Positions 1 to 9,386 of a DNA stretch of 64,000 nt are shown here, piece after piece; the stretch's first letter is position 1; the number at the start of each line of letters is the position of its first letter. The DNA lies in NCBI RefSeq assembly GCF_011947285.1, contig NZ_JAAOZT010000009.1:124001-188000 (forward strand). The letters run 5' to 3'. The translations under genes were made by a program, and so were the position numbers. The DNA comes from Glaciimonas immobilis. GTDB taxonomy: Bacteria > Pseudomonadota > Gammaproteobacteria > Burkholderiales > Burkholderiaceae_D. The notes beneath the pieces are model-generated. The model saw only the letters and a list, made by a program, of their open reading frames with translations. It did not search any database and was not told the origin of the DNA.

Positions 1-357
1 TACACCAAATTCATTAACACGATGAGACAGGAACCGAGACTGGAGCAATTGCTGCCCTTGTCCAGCGAGCGTCTTACGTCCGATAACGATGGTGCCCACG
101 CGTGGGATTACATCTATGAACCGGACGTACAAAGTGTGATTGACGATTTGCTGCTGCGCTACGTTGAAACGCTGATTTACCAGGCGGTTGCAGAAAACAT
201 GGCATCTGAACAATCAGCGCGGATGGTCGCAATGAAGTCGGCAAGCGACAATGCCGGTAACGTGATTGGTGAGTTGAAGTTGGTTTACAACAAAACTCGT
301 CAGGCTGCGATTACCAAGGAATTGTCGGAAATCGTTTCCGGTGCGGCGGCTGTTTAG
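1..357 (+). CDS. atpG: ATP synthase F1 subunit gamma, C-terminal part
   Basis: The window opens inside this gene; 118 C-terminal codons are visible in frame from base 1. The gamma subunit is the rotor shaft of the F1 sector and couples proton flow to catalysis in alpha3-beta3. The visible part contains the family's C-terminal helix, with [15 protein letters not shown] followed by [21 protein letters not shown], which is diagnostic for gamma. It is followed by atpD after an unusually long 217-bp gap, in the normal atp operon order gamma-beta-epsilon. The start codon lies outside the window. Confidence 0.97.
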   Translation, partial: YTKFINTMRQEPRLEQLLPLSSERLTSDNDGAHAWDYIYEPDVQSVIDDLLLRYVETLIYQAVAENMASEQSARMVAMKSASDNAGNVIGELKLVYNKTRQAAITKELSEIVSGAAAV

Positions 358-526
358 TCTCACAGGGTGTGATTTTAAGGGCTCCTCAAAAAGCCTTAGT
401 GAACGAGCCAGCGCTTAACGGGCGATGTCGCAACTCCGGAAGCCGCAATGGGTACGGTGTGCGTCGCAAGTTTTAAATTGGTTCGTGTAACAGGTTTTTT
501 GGGGTCGCCGCACGCAACGACCATAA

Positions 527-1975
<1,449 letters not shown>

Positions 1976-2049
1976 TCCATAACGATGTCGGCTACGCTTT
2001 TTAAACACGTAGCTGGCATTTTTATGGCGATTTGATTGACTGGATAAAT

Positions 2050-2177
2050 TAGGACTTACGCAAAAGCGTCGCAGCAACGGGTTGCCAACCCTGCCGACGA
2101 ACACAGCATGTGAGTGCCGGGCCACGTTGGCGGCAAGGCAAGCACAACGCCGCTGGGGCGATTTTGCGTAAGTCCTA
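2050..2177. mobile_element. MITE-like element with 16-bp terminal inverted repeats, inside the atp operon
   Basis: TAGGACTTACGCAAAA at 2050-2065 is repeated exactly in inverted orientation at 2162-2177 (TTTTGCGTAAGTCCTA). Similarity of the two arms continues imperfectly for about another 14 bp. The 128-bp unit has no transposase frame, so it looks like a non-autonomous miniature element. No clean target duplication is visible (flanks ATAAAT and TAATTA only resemble each other). It sits between the atpD stop and the atpC ribosome site without touching either frame. Which IS family would mobilise it cannot be told from this window. Confidence 0.75.
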
Positions 2178-2193
2178 TAATTAAGGGTCTAAC

Positions 2194-2619
2194 ATGGCAA
2201 ACACTATTCACGTTGACGTGGTTTCTGCGGAAGAGCTTATCTTCTCCGGCGAGGCTGAATTTGTCGCGTTGCCGGGTGAAGCGGGCGAGTTGGGGATTTA
2301 TCCTCGTCACACGCCGCTGATCACGCGCATCCGGCCAGGTGCGGTACGTATTAAAGTACCAGGTCAGGCAGAAGATGAATTTGTTTTCGTTGCTGGGGGC
2401 TTGCTGGAAGTGCAGCCAGATACCGTCACTATTCTGGCCGACACTGCGATTCGCGGTGCCGATCTGGATGAAGCAAAAGCAACTGAAGCCAAGCGTCTGG
2501 CAGAAGAAGCGTTGACCAATCAGGAATCAAAAATCGATTATGCAAAAGCGCAGTCAGAGTTGACGACAGCAATTGCACAGTTGGCAGCGATCCATAGATT
2601 GCGTTCAAAAGGCCGTTGA
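2194..2619 (+). CDS. atpC: ATP synthase F1 subunit epsilon
   Basis: 141-residue epsilon subunit of the F1 central stalk, an inhibitor of ATP hydrolysis. The N-terminal beta-sandwich begins [19 protein letters not shown] and carries the family motif [20 protein letters not shown]. The C-terminal helical hairpin runs from about residue 90. The start ATG has TTAAGGGTCTAAC upstream, which lies just after the MITE-like element, so the insertion left the ribosome site intact. It is the last gene of the atp operon and is followed by a terminator. Confidence 0.97.
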   Translation: MANTIHVDVVSAEELIFSGEAEFVALPGEAGELGIYPRHTPLITRIRPGAVRIKVPGQAEDEFVFVAGGLLEVQPDTVTILADTAIRGADLDEAKATEAKRLAEEALTNQESKIDYAKAQSELTTAIAQLAAIHRLRSKGR

Positions 2620-2667
2620 TTTAGCGGTCGGACAGCGATTGTCCGAGTTGTGAAGATGGCATCAAAC

Positions 2668-2690
2668 AAGCAGCTTCGGCTGCTTTTTTG
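2668..2690 (+). terminator. Rho-independent terminator of the atp operon
   Basis: Stem AAGCAGC (2668-2674), TTCG tetraloop, GCTGCTT (2679-2685), followed by a run of T. It lies 49 bp after the atpC stop. Confidence 0.9.
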
Positions 2691-2995
2691 TTGTCTATTA
2701 ATTTTATGTTATCTCCGTTATGCATGGTTATAAACACAGTAAAAAGTTAGCCGCAGGCAGCGCAGAAAACAGTATTCCCTTGAGGGCCAAATACGACCGA
2801 TATTGACACTGATACAAAAACTCAACAGACTCAAGTAAGATAGCTTCATCACGTATCCGCCAGAAGAGTATGGCTCTCCTCCTGCCCGGACGTTTTTAGG
2901 GGGCGTACCGAAATTGGGTATGCCAGCGAAGTCCCGGGTTTCGAAGAAGCCATGACCAGCTCCAATCTAGCGCCTTTACCGCAGAGGAAATCGTC
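2691..2995. other. Intergenic, no gene recognised
   Basis: About 300 bp between the atp terminator and the CoA-binding protein gene. No frame with recognisable coding content was found. The end of the stretch (GAGGAAATCGTC) supplies the ribosome site for the next gene; a promoter for it presumably lies here but no clear boxes stand out. Confidence 0.5.
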
Positions 2996-3433
2996 ATGTC
3001 TGACACAGAAGGATCATTGCAGTCTTCTCAACCGATCATTGCCATTGTCGGCTTATCCAATCGACCAGACCGACCCAGCTTTGGCGTCGCTCGTTACATG
3101 CAAGAGCATGGTTACCGCATCATCCCGGTAAATCCTATGCGTGTGAGCACTCACATTCTTGGTGAGCACTGCTACAAGGATCTTTACGATGCGGCCCGTG
3201 GACTCGCTCAAGAAGGTTTGAAAATCGATATTGTTAATTGTTTTCGTAAAGCAGGGGATATTCCACCTATTGTGGGGGAGGCGATCATGGTCGGCGCCAG
3301 CACTATCTGGATGCAGCTAGGGATCATTAATCAGGATGCTGCCGATAAAGCCATTAAAGCCGGATTAACCGTCGTGATGGATCGATGCATCAAGATCGAA
3401 CATGCGAAAGGTAACTATTACGGCGTGTTGTAA
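2996..3433 (+). CDS. CoA-binding domain protein (YccU type)
   Basis: 145-residue single-domain Rossmann protein of the CoA_binding family. The N-terminal nucleotide-binding strand and loop IIAIVGLSNRPDRPSFGVA (residues 14-32) and the later VNCFRKAGDIPPIV and ASTIWMQLGIIN segments are typical of YccU/YneT-like proteins. These bind CoA or a derivative; their cellular job is not settled. The ATG has GCAGAGGAAATCGTC upstream. It stands alone between the atp operon and a PPK2 gene in the same orientation, 171 bp away, so co-transcription is possible but not shown. Confidence 0.9.
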   Translation: MSDTEGSLQSSQPIIAIVGLSNRPDRPSFGVARYMQEHGYRIIPVNPMRVSTHILGEHCYKDLYDAARGLAQEGLKIDIVNCFRKAGDIPPIVGEAIMVGASTIWMQLGIINQDAADKAIKAGLTVVMDRCIKIEHAKGNYYGVL

Positions 3434-3604
3434 GTTTTTCCGTCCCCTTACAACGCAATTTTTGCACCTTGGCTTGTGGCCTGTTGATTAGGTTCAGTGG
3501 CAGTTGTCAAACCGTGCCTTGGTACATTAGCGCTCGTTCCCCAACTTTTTCCTGGTCTGAAAGACCGGCCATCAAAACACGCAATCAAGTCCAGGGAGTT
3601 TTCA

Positions 3605-4411
3605 ATGTCCGCTCAAACTGAATTTCGCGCCAGCAAAAAAACCAAAATTAAAGACGTTGATGCCGGTAAAAAGCCGTTGTCCAGTGGCGACAAAGAAAAA
3701 GACAAACAGCAGACGCTCGCACTGGCGAGCGAAATTGGCCTGCAACAAGAGATGCTGTATGCGGGGCAGCACCACAAATTGTTGGTAGTATTACAAGGAA
3801 CTGATACTAGCGGAAAAGATGGCACCGTTAAAGGCGTATTCAACAGCATCAATCCACAAGGTATCAGTATTGTTGGCTTCAAGGCGCCAAGCACAATTGA
3901 AAAGGCCCATGACTATCTCTGGCGCATCCATCAGCAAGTGCCGATAGCAGGCGAAATTACGGTGTTTAATCGCAGTCACTACGAGGACGTTCTGGTGACG
4001 AGGGTCCATAACTGGATTGATTCCGGAGAGTGCGAGCGACGTTACGCGCACATCTGCGATTTTGAACGGATGCTGGCAGAAACCGGAACCACCATCATCA
4101 AATTTTTGTTGCACATCTCTAAGGATGAGCAAGCGAGGCGCTTACAAGAGCGCATCAATGATCCCGAAAAAAACTGGAAATTCGATCCTCAGGACCTTGA
4201 AGAGCGACAAAGCTGGGACGCGTATCAGGAGCTATTTGCCAGCGCGATTCAGGCAACCGATGCCGATCACGCGCCATGGTATGTCATTCCGGCCGACTCC
4301 AAGACCCACCGCAATCTGGCGATAGCGAGTGTGGTACTGGAGACGCTACAGGCGTTGAAGCTCAAACCGCCGCCCGCCAATCCTGCATTGGCCGGACTCA
4401 AAATCGTCTAA
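3605..4411 (+). CDS. ppk2: Polyphosphate kinase 2 family protein
   Basis: 268 residues from the ATG at 3605, chosen because CCAGGGAGTTTTCA gives a good ribosome site; an in-frame GTG at 3497 would add 36 residues without family similarity. PPK2 enzymes transfer phosphate between polyphosphate and nucleoside mono- or diphosphates. The P-loop variant GTDTSGKDGT lies near residue 65, and FNRSHYEDVLVTRVH near residue 125 is the conserved PPK2 core. It is the single-domain form. Whether it uses AMP, ADP or GDP cannot be read from the sequence alone. Confidence 0.92.
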   Translation: MSAQTEFRASKKTKIKDVDAGKKPLSSGDKEKDKQQTLALASEIGLQQEMLYAGQHHKLLVVLQGTDTSGKDGTVKGVFNSINPQGISIVGFKAPSTIEKAHDYLWRIHQQVPIAGEITVFNRSHYEDVLVTRVHNWIDSGECERRYAHICDFERMLAETGTTIIKFLLHISKDEQARRLQERINDPEKNWKFDPQDLEERQSWDAYQELFASAIQATDADHAPWYVIPADSKTHRNLAIASVVLETLQALKLKPPPANPALAGLKIV

Positions 4412-4469
4412 TGTGTTTATTCAGGGAGACGGCGCAGCAACGAGCGGGCGTCTTCTGCTTCTATTGTGC

Positions 4470-5267
4470 TTATTTAAGCCAGTGGTCCACTATCTGATCG
4501 TACTCGCCGGTCGCTTTTAACTGGTGCATCCAAGTATCGACGAACTCTTTAAAGGGTACGTCGCCGCGTGGCAACATGAAGGCTTTTTCCGCAAACTGGA
4601 GCGGCTTGCCGGGGTTAATCGGACACAGTTCAGGGTGTAACTTCGATTGCCATAAAGTCTCACTGCCGTCGGTCACCATAATGTCGGCTTTGCCCTTAAT
4701 GATTTGATCGAAGATCGTCACGTTGTCGGGATACGCAATCAATTGGGCTTGTTTGAAATGCGCCTTGGCGAAGCGCTCGTTGGTGCCGCCGGGATTGACG
4801 ATCGCGCGCGTGCCTGGCACGTCAATCGCCGCGAGGGATTGAAATTTGGCGACATCGGCGCAACGTGCGATGGCTGATTTGCCATCCACCATATGCGAGG
4901 TGGAGAACGAGACTTTTTTTAGTCGATCAAACGTGACCGACACACCGCCCATCGCGATATCGCATTTTTCCAGAAAATCATTGGTCAGGGTGGGCCAACT
5001 GGTTTTGACGAACAGCGCCTGGACCCCTATCGTTTTGGCTAATGATCGGGCCAGATCTACGTCGATTCCTTCAAACGACTGATCGGTTTTATAAAACGTA
5101 AATGGCCGGTAGTCGCCGGTCATGCAAACGCGCAGGTTACCGGATTGGATGAGCTGATCCAGACGCGATGCCAGCGCTTCGGTGCCGGCCAGCCCGCTAG
5201 CGGGACTGAGCGCCAGCATACCGATGGCAACTAATGCGGCGCGTGCGACGAAAAGCGACTTTTTCAT
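4470..5267 (-). CDS. pheC: Periplasmic cyclohexadienyl dehydratase-like protein (PheC type)
   Basis: 265 residues with a Sec signal peptide (about 1-27, MKKSLFVARAALVAIG). The fold is that of amino-acid-binding proteins, but the sequence follows Pseudomonas PheC: TGDYRPFTFY, TSWPTLTNDF, IVNPGGTNERFAKAH, YPDNVTIFDQIIKGKAD, SKLHPELCPINP and FAEKAFMLPRGD occur in the same order. PheC converts prephenate or arogenate to phenylpyruvate or phenylalanine in the periplasm and evolved from a solute-binding protein. No transporter genes accompany it, which fits an enzyme better than a binding protein. A plain solute-binding protein remains possible. It diverges from frcB. Confidence 0.75.
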   Translation of the reverse strand: MKKSLFVARAALVAIGMLALSPASGLAGTEALASRLDQLIQSGNLRVCMTGDYRPFTFYKTDQSFEGIDVDLARSLAKTIGVQALFVKTSWPTLTNDFLEKCDIAMGGVSVTFDRLKKVSFSTSHMVDGKSAIARCADVAKFQSLAAIDVPGTRAIVNPGGTNERFAKAHFKQAQLIAYPDNVTIFDQIIKGKADIMVTDGSETLWQSKLHPELCPINPGKPLQFAEKAFMLPRGDVPFKEFVDTWMHQLKATGEYDQIVDHWLK

Positions 5268-5700
5268 AAAATCTCCGAAAGCGTTGTTGGGTGCTGGCGA
5301 TTATGCGTTAGTCAGCCAGATAAAGCGCGACTTCTATTATCAGGCCCTCAGTCGGTCCTCCCTAAGACCTGCGCGAAATCGCTCCAGTGACCTAATGCGC
5401 TATGTCGCCCTAGCGTGGCAAGGTTTCCCTTACCTCGGATTTCTCAAAAAATACCACTCAACAACGGGCAGGATGACTTACGTAATTTGCAAGTTAATAA
5501 AAACTTCTGCGATCTAATCGCGTTGCTATAGACGAAAAAGCGAAAAATAATTAATAAAGACAGTAGATTTATTAATTAAATGGGCATATATTACGGCAAG
5601 GAAAGTCATAAAAGTACTTATGCAGGTATCCCGTACTATTTTGAAATAACGTGACTAATTATGGCTTTCCATCTCATTGTGCAGACCGGAGGAGACAAAA
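5268..5700. promoter_or_regulatory. Divergent promoter region between pheC-like gene and frcB
   Basis: 433 bp, AT-rich toward frcB. It must hold the promoters for both divergent genes. AGTT-N6-AACT at about 5489-5502 (AGTTAATAAAAACT) is a loosely spaced relative of the AGTT-N4-AACT sites around the ROK gene. The frcB ribosome site GGAGGAGAC ends the stretch. No coding frame was recognised. Confidence 0.45.
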
Positions 5701-6681
5701 ATGAAATTAAAAAATTGCATCGCGCTAGCTATGTTGACGACCCTGACCACCGTCACAGGCGTGACCGCTGCAGCCGATCAACCCATCATTGGGTTGATTA
5801 CCAAAACCGACACCAATCCATATTTTGTAAAAATGAAAGAAGGCGCACAAGAAGCCGCCCGGTCCAGAGGGGCCAAATTGCTGACCGCCTCAGGCAAATC
5901 CGATGGCGACAATGCCGGTCAGATTGCTGCGATTGAGAACATGATGGCGGCAGGTGCAAAGGTCATTTTGATCACCCCGAGCGACGCGAAGGCGATCGTT
6001 CCTGCGCTGAAAAAGGCGCGTGACCAAGGCGTGATGGTGATCACTCTGGATAGTCCGACTGATCCGCAGACCGCGGCAGATGCGTTGTTCGCAACCGATA
6101 ATTTTAAGGCTGGTGTGCTGGTCGGCCAATATGCCAAGGCAGCCTTTGGTGACAAACCAGCCAAGATCGCGACGCTGGATTTATTTCCTGGACACCCTGT
6201 GGGCATCCAGCGCCACGATGGTTTTCTGCAAGGTTTTGGCGTCAAAAAAGGCGATCCGAGCATCGTCTGCATGCAAGATAGTTTCGGCGATCAGGCAAAA
6301 GGCCAGACCGCTATGGAAAATTGCCTGCAAAAGAACCCCGAGATCAACCTGGTCTACACCATTAACGAACCAGCCGCAGCGGGTGCTTACAAGGCCTTAA
6401 AGGCCGCAGGAAAAGAGAAAAACGTGATGATCGTCTCTATTGACGGTGGATGCGACGGTGTACGCAATGTGAAGGCTGGTGTGATTACCGCGACGTCGCA
6501 GCAGTATCCGTTACGGATGGCATCTCTCGGTGTGGACGCGGGTGTCGATTATATTAAAACCGGTAAAAAGGTCAGCGGTTACGTCGATACAGGCGTCACG
6601 CTGATCACCGATAAAAAGCAGAAAAATATCGACAGCAAGGATAGCGCCTTTGGTTTGAGCGCCTGTTGGGGAAAGAAATAA
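5701..6681 (+). CDS. frcB: Sugar ABC transporter substrate-binding protein (fructose type)
   Basis: 326 residues; the ATG at 5701 follows GGAGGAGACAAAA and starts a Sec signal peptide (MKLKNCIALAMLTTLTTVTG). The mature protein is a Peripla_BP_4/RbsB-fold sugar binder: PIIGLITKTDTNPYFVKMKEG, a DNAGQIAAIENMMAAGAK segment and VYTINEPAAAGAYKALK hinge region. It collects sugar in the periplasm for the FrcC permease. The closest style is Rhizobium FrcB (fructose, also mannose and ribose); the substrate is an inference from that and from the PfkB kinase at 10896. First gene of frcB-frcC-frcA-rbsD/fucU. Confidence 0.85.
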   Translation: MKLKNCIALAMLTTLTTVTGVTAAADQPIIGLITKTDTNPYFVKMKEGAQEAARSRGAKLLTASGKSDGDNAGQIAAIENMMAAGAKVILITPSDAKAIVPALKKARDQGVMVITLDSPTDPQTAADALFATDNFKAGVLVGQYAKAAFGDKPAKIATLDLFPGHPVGIQRHDGFLQGFGVKKGDPSIVCMQDSFGDQAKGQTAMENCLQKNPEINLVYTINEPAAAGAYKALKAAGKEKNVMIVSIDGGCDGVRNVKAGVITATSQQYPLRMASLGVDAGVDYIKTGKKVSGYVDTGVTLITDKKQKNIDSKDSAFGLSACWGKK

Positions 6682-6786
6682 TGTGAACTTGGGGCTAATG
6701 CTCCGATTTGAAGAGTCGATTCAAAGATTCGATTGAGGATTCCATCATCGCCAGCTCCTTTCCTCAACCAACTAGGACCTTAATTT

Positions 6787-7743
6787 ATGAAGCGCTATTT
6801 AGATCACCTGCCCCCGCTATCATCGCTGGGGCCGTGTATTGCATTACTTGTGGCCTGCCTGTTTTTTTCAACGCAATCCGACCGGTTTTTGAGCGGACAA
6901 AATTTTTCTCTGATTCTGCAACAAGTAATGGTGGTGGGCGTGATCGCCATCGGTCAAACGCTGATTATTTTAACGGCCGGGATTGACCTGTCTTGCGGCA
7001 TGGCAATGGCTTTAGGCTCGGTTGTGATGACCAAATTTGCCACAGATCATGGCGTACATCCTTATCTTGCGGTGATGTGCGGTTTGTTGGCCTGCACTTT
7101 GGTCGGTTACCTGAATGGCGCGTTGGTGACCAAAGTGCGGTTACCGGCATTTATCGTGACCCTCGGGACCATGAATATCGTGTTTGCCATCACTCAGGTA
7201 TATTCCGGTGCGCAAACCGTCACCAACCTGCCGGACGCACTACTCTTTTTCGGTAATACTTTTCAGGTCGGTCAGACCAATATCACCTATGGCACGGTAC
7301 TAATGTTGGGGCTATACCTGTTGACATGGTTTTATCTGCGCGACACCGCGCCCGGACGCCATATTTATGCCGTCGGCAATAATCGTGAAGCGGCACGTCT
7401 GACCGGCATTGCCACGGATCGCGTGCTGATGAACGTGTATATGCTGGCTGGATTGTTGTACGGTATTGCCGCTCTGCTATCTGTCGCCCGCATGGGTGTA
7501 GGTGACCCGCAGGCCGGGCAGACCGATAATCTGGACAGCATCACGGCGGTGGTCTTAGGCGGTACCAGTCTGTTCGGTGGGCGCGGCATGATAGGCGGCA
7601 CGCTGATCGGGGTCATGATTGTGGGCGTGTTCCGGAACGGATTGACGCTGATGGGCGTGCCATCCGTGTTTCAGGTGATGGTCACAGGCATTCTCGTTAT
7701 TCTGGCAGTCGCCACCGACCAGTTTACGCACAAGAAAGGTTGA
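6787..7743 (+). CDS. frcC: Sugar ABC transporter permease (FrcC type)
   Basis: 318-residue inner-membrane permease of the BPD_transp_2 (ribose/xylose) family, with about eight to ten hydrophobic segments. The family motif GIDLSCGMAMALGSV lies near residue 66 and AVVLGGTSLFGGRGMIGGT near residue 255, the latter contacting the ATPase. It pairs with FrcA and FrcB. The gap to frcB is 105 bp. The frcC stop lies 2 bp before the frcA start, so the two are translationally close. Confidence 0.9.
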   Translation: MKRYLDHLPPLSSLGPCIALLVACLFFSTQSDRFLSGQNFSLILQQVMVVGVIAIGQTLIILTAGIDLSCGMAMALGSVVMTKFATDHGVHPYLAVMCGLLACTLVGYLNGALVTKVRLPAFIVTLGTMNIVFAITQVYSGAQTVTNLPDALLFFGNTFQVGQTNITYGTVLMLGLYLLTWFYLRDTAPGRHIYAVGNNREAARLTGIATDRVLMNVYMLAGLLYGIAALLSVARMGVGDPQAGQTDNLDSITAVVLGGTSLFGGRGMIGGTLIGVMIVGVFRNGLTLMGVPSVFQVMVTGILVILAVATDQFTHKKG

Positions 7744-7745
7744 AA

Positions 7746-8540
7746 ATGACGACCACTACTAGGGCTACCATTTTTCAGGCGCGTGGCATCACTAAACGGT
7801 ACGGCCATGTGACGGCACTTGACGGCGTTGATTTTGATCTTCGAGCAGGTGAAATCCTTGCGGTAATTGGCGATAACGGTGCTGGCAAATCGAGTTTGAT
7901 TAAAGCCCTTTCCGGCGCGCTAGTGCCCGATTCTGGCGAGATGCTGCTGGACGGTCAAGCGGTTCACTTCAAGTCGCCGATTGATGCGCGTCGTTACGGT
8001 ATTGAGACGGTCTATCAGGATTTGGCCGTCGCGCCAGCGATGACCATTGCCGAAAATTTATTTCTCGGGCGCGAGATATTACGATCAGGTTTTCTGGGCA
8101 AATTTCTGAAAGTTATCGACAAGAAGAAAATGCTGGCAGAAGCGATCAAGCATATGCAGGATCTAAAAATCGGTATTCGTTCGATGAATCAGGCAGTAGA
8201 AACCTTGTCGGGCGGCCAGCGCCAAGGCGTTGCGGTTGCACGCAGCACAGCGTTTGCAAAGCATGTCGTGATTCTGGATGAGCCGACCGCAGCGTTAGGC
8301 GTTAAAGAGGGCAATATGGTGCTCGAACTGATCCGGCGGGTACGGGACCGGGGTCTGTCGGTCATCTTAATTAGCCACAATATGCCGCACGTGTTCGAGA
8401 TAGCGGACCGGATTCACATTCAGCGACTGGGCAAGCGCGTGGCAGTGGTCGATCCCAAACACATCAGCATGTCAGACACCGTTGCGGTCATGACCGGTGC
8501 TAAGAACCCTGAAGATTTACCGAAAGAAGCCCATGCTTAA
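7746..8540 (+). CDS. frcA: Sugar ABC transporter ATP-binding protein (FrcA type)
   Basis: 264 residues from ATG 7746, which has AAAGG eight bases upstream; an in-frame TTG at 7740 is less likely. It is a single ABC domain rather than the double-domain RbsA type, as in FrcA. Walker A GDNGAGKSS near residue 43, signature LSGGQRQ near 155, Walker B VVILDEPT near 175, and the C-terminal SHNMPHVFEIADRIHIQRLG that is characteristic of FrcA. It energises FrcC. The end overlaps the next gene by 8 bp. Confidence 0.88.
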   Translation: MTTTTRATIFQARGITKRYGHVTALDGVDFDLRAGEILAVIGDNGAGKSSLIKALSGALVPDSGEMLLDGQAVHFKSPIDARRYGIETVYQDLAVAPAMTIAENLFLGREILRSGFLGKFLKVIDKKKMLAEAIKHMQDLKIGIRSMNQAVETLSGGQRQGVAVARSTAFAKHVVILDEPTAALGVKEGNMVLELIRRVRDRGLSVILISHNMPHVFEIADRIHIQRLGKRVAVVDPKHISMSDTVAVMTGAKNPEDLPKEAHA

Positions 8541-8973
8541 AGGTATCGATACGCTGTTGTCGCCGGAATTGTTGAAAATACTCTGCGAAATGGGCCATGG
8601 CGACGAATTGGCGGTAGTGGACGCCAACTTCACGTCCGAGTCGCTGGGGCGAGGCAAGCCGATAGTTCGATTGCCAGGAAGCGATTTATATCGGGCCTGT
8701 GAGGCCGTGCTATCGGTTTTTCCGCTCGATGCGGCAGTCGAGTATCCGGTCGGCTATATGCAGGTGTCCGACGCCCCGGCCGGGTACACGTCAACGGTTC
8801 AGCTATCGGTGGTTGTATTCCTGCAGACTACCGGTTTGGCCCAGCCAGAACAATGCGAAGCGATTGAGCGATTCAAGTTTTATGAGCGGGTCAAGCAAGC
8901 TTACGCAATCGTGCAAACAGGTGAAATGCAATCGTACGCAAATTTTATTTTCAAAAAAGGCGTCATTAATTAA
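8533..8973 (+). CDS. RbsD/FucU family sugar mutarotase
   Basis: 146 residues; the ATG overlaps the last 8 bases of frcA (ATGCTTAA), typical of translational coupling. RbsD/FucU proteins interconvert anomers of sugars after uptake. Seen: LLSPELLKILCEMGHGDELA at the N-terminus with the conserved histidine, VVDANFTSESLGRG, and the C-terminal FYERVKQAYAIVQTGEMQSYANFI, where the tyrosine and GE pair belong to the family active site. The length agrees with FucU-like members. The presence fits import of a pyranose or furanose sugar that needs anomer conversion. Confidence 0.9.
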   Translation: MLKGIDTLLSPELLKILCEMGHGDELAVVDANFTSESLGRGKPIVRLPGSDLYRACEAVLSVFPLDAAVEYPVGYMQVSDAPAGYTSTVQLSVVVFLQTTGLAQPEQCEAIERFKFYERVKQAYAIVQTGEMQSYANFIFKKGVIN

Positions 8974-8992
8974 CTACAACATTAAGTATTAA

Positions 8993-9079
8993 AAGTTTGG
9001 TTACTAATCCAGTTTAGCAACCAGGCTTAGCAATTAGGATTAGTTACCAAACTTAGTCACCAAGTTTGGTAACTAATCC
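8993..9079. promoter_or_regulatory. Cluster of AGTT-N4-AACT sites and an 18-bp perfect inverted repeat
   Basis: Sites: AGTTTGGTTACT (8994-9005), AGTTTAGCAACC (9011-9022, spaced exactly 17 bp from the first), AGTTACCAAACT (9042-9053) and AGTTTGGTAACT (9063-9074). GGATTAGTTACCAAACTT (9037-9054) is the exact inverse of 9062-9079 with a 7-base loop. The cluster lies between the sugar operon and the ROK gene, so it could be operator DNA, a transcription terminator hairpin, or both. The same motif recurs after the ROK gene. Confidence 0.6.
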
Positions 9080-9386
9080 AATTACCAAAATTTAACTATG
9101 AAAATCAAATACAGATTAACGACAGGTTCTCGCCAGTCAAGAAACAGTAAGATGCGCGTCTAAGGCCGCTGCGTGCTGAAAATTACACTCTTTCGTGTCA
9201 ACCGACGCCGGTTTTTTACCGGTCCGCGAGGTTCCGCCGAGTGGAATACCGTTGTCCGGATACGCAGCAGGAAAGTGTGTAATTATGCCGTTGATGTTTA
9301 TTATAAGAAGAACATATTTACGATAATTCGCGAGAAATTCATACTCTTACCTAAGAAAGGAAGCGGTTAGCTCTGCTTCTAAGAAA
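9080..9386. other. Leader/promoter region of the ROK regulator
   Basis: 307 bp without a recognised gene. An inverted repeat with one mismatch, AATTACACTCTTTC (9181-9194) and GAAAGTGTGTAATT (9271-9284), encloses a smaller CCGGT-TTTT-ACCGG hairpin. A 65-codon frame across this segment has no family features and was not accepted. Confidence 0.4.

Noticed and set aside
9173-9370. 65-codon frame upstream of the ROK gene
   Set aside because: It consists largely of an inverted-repeat region and has no recognisable protein features.
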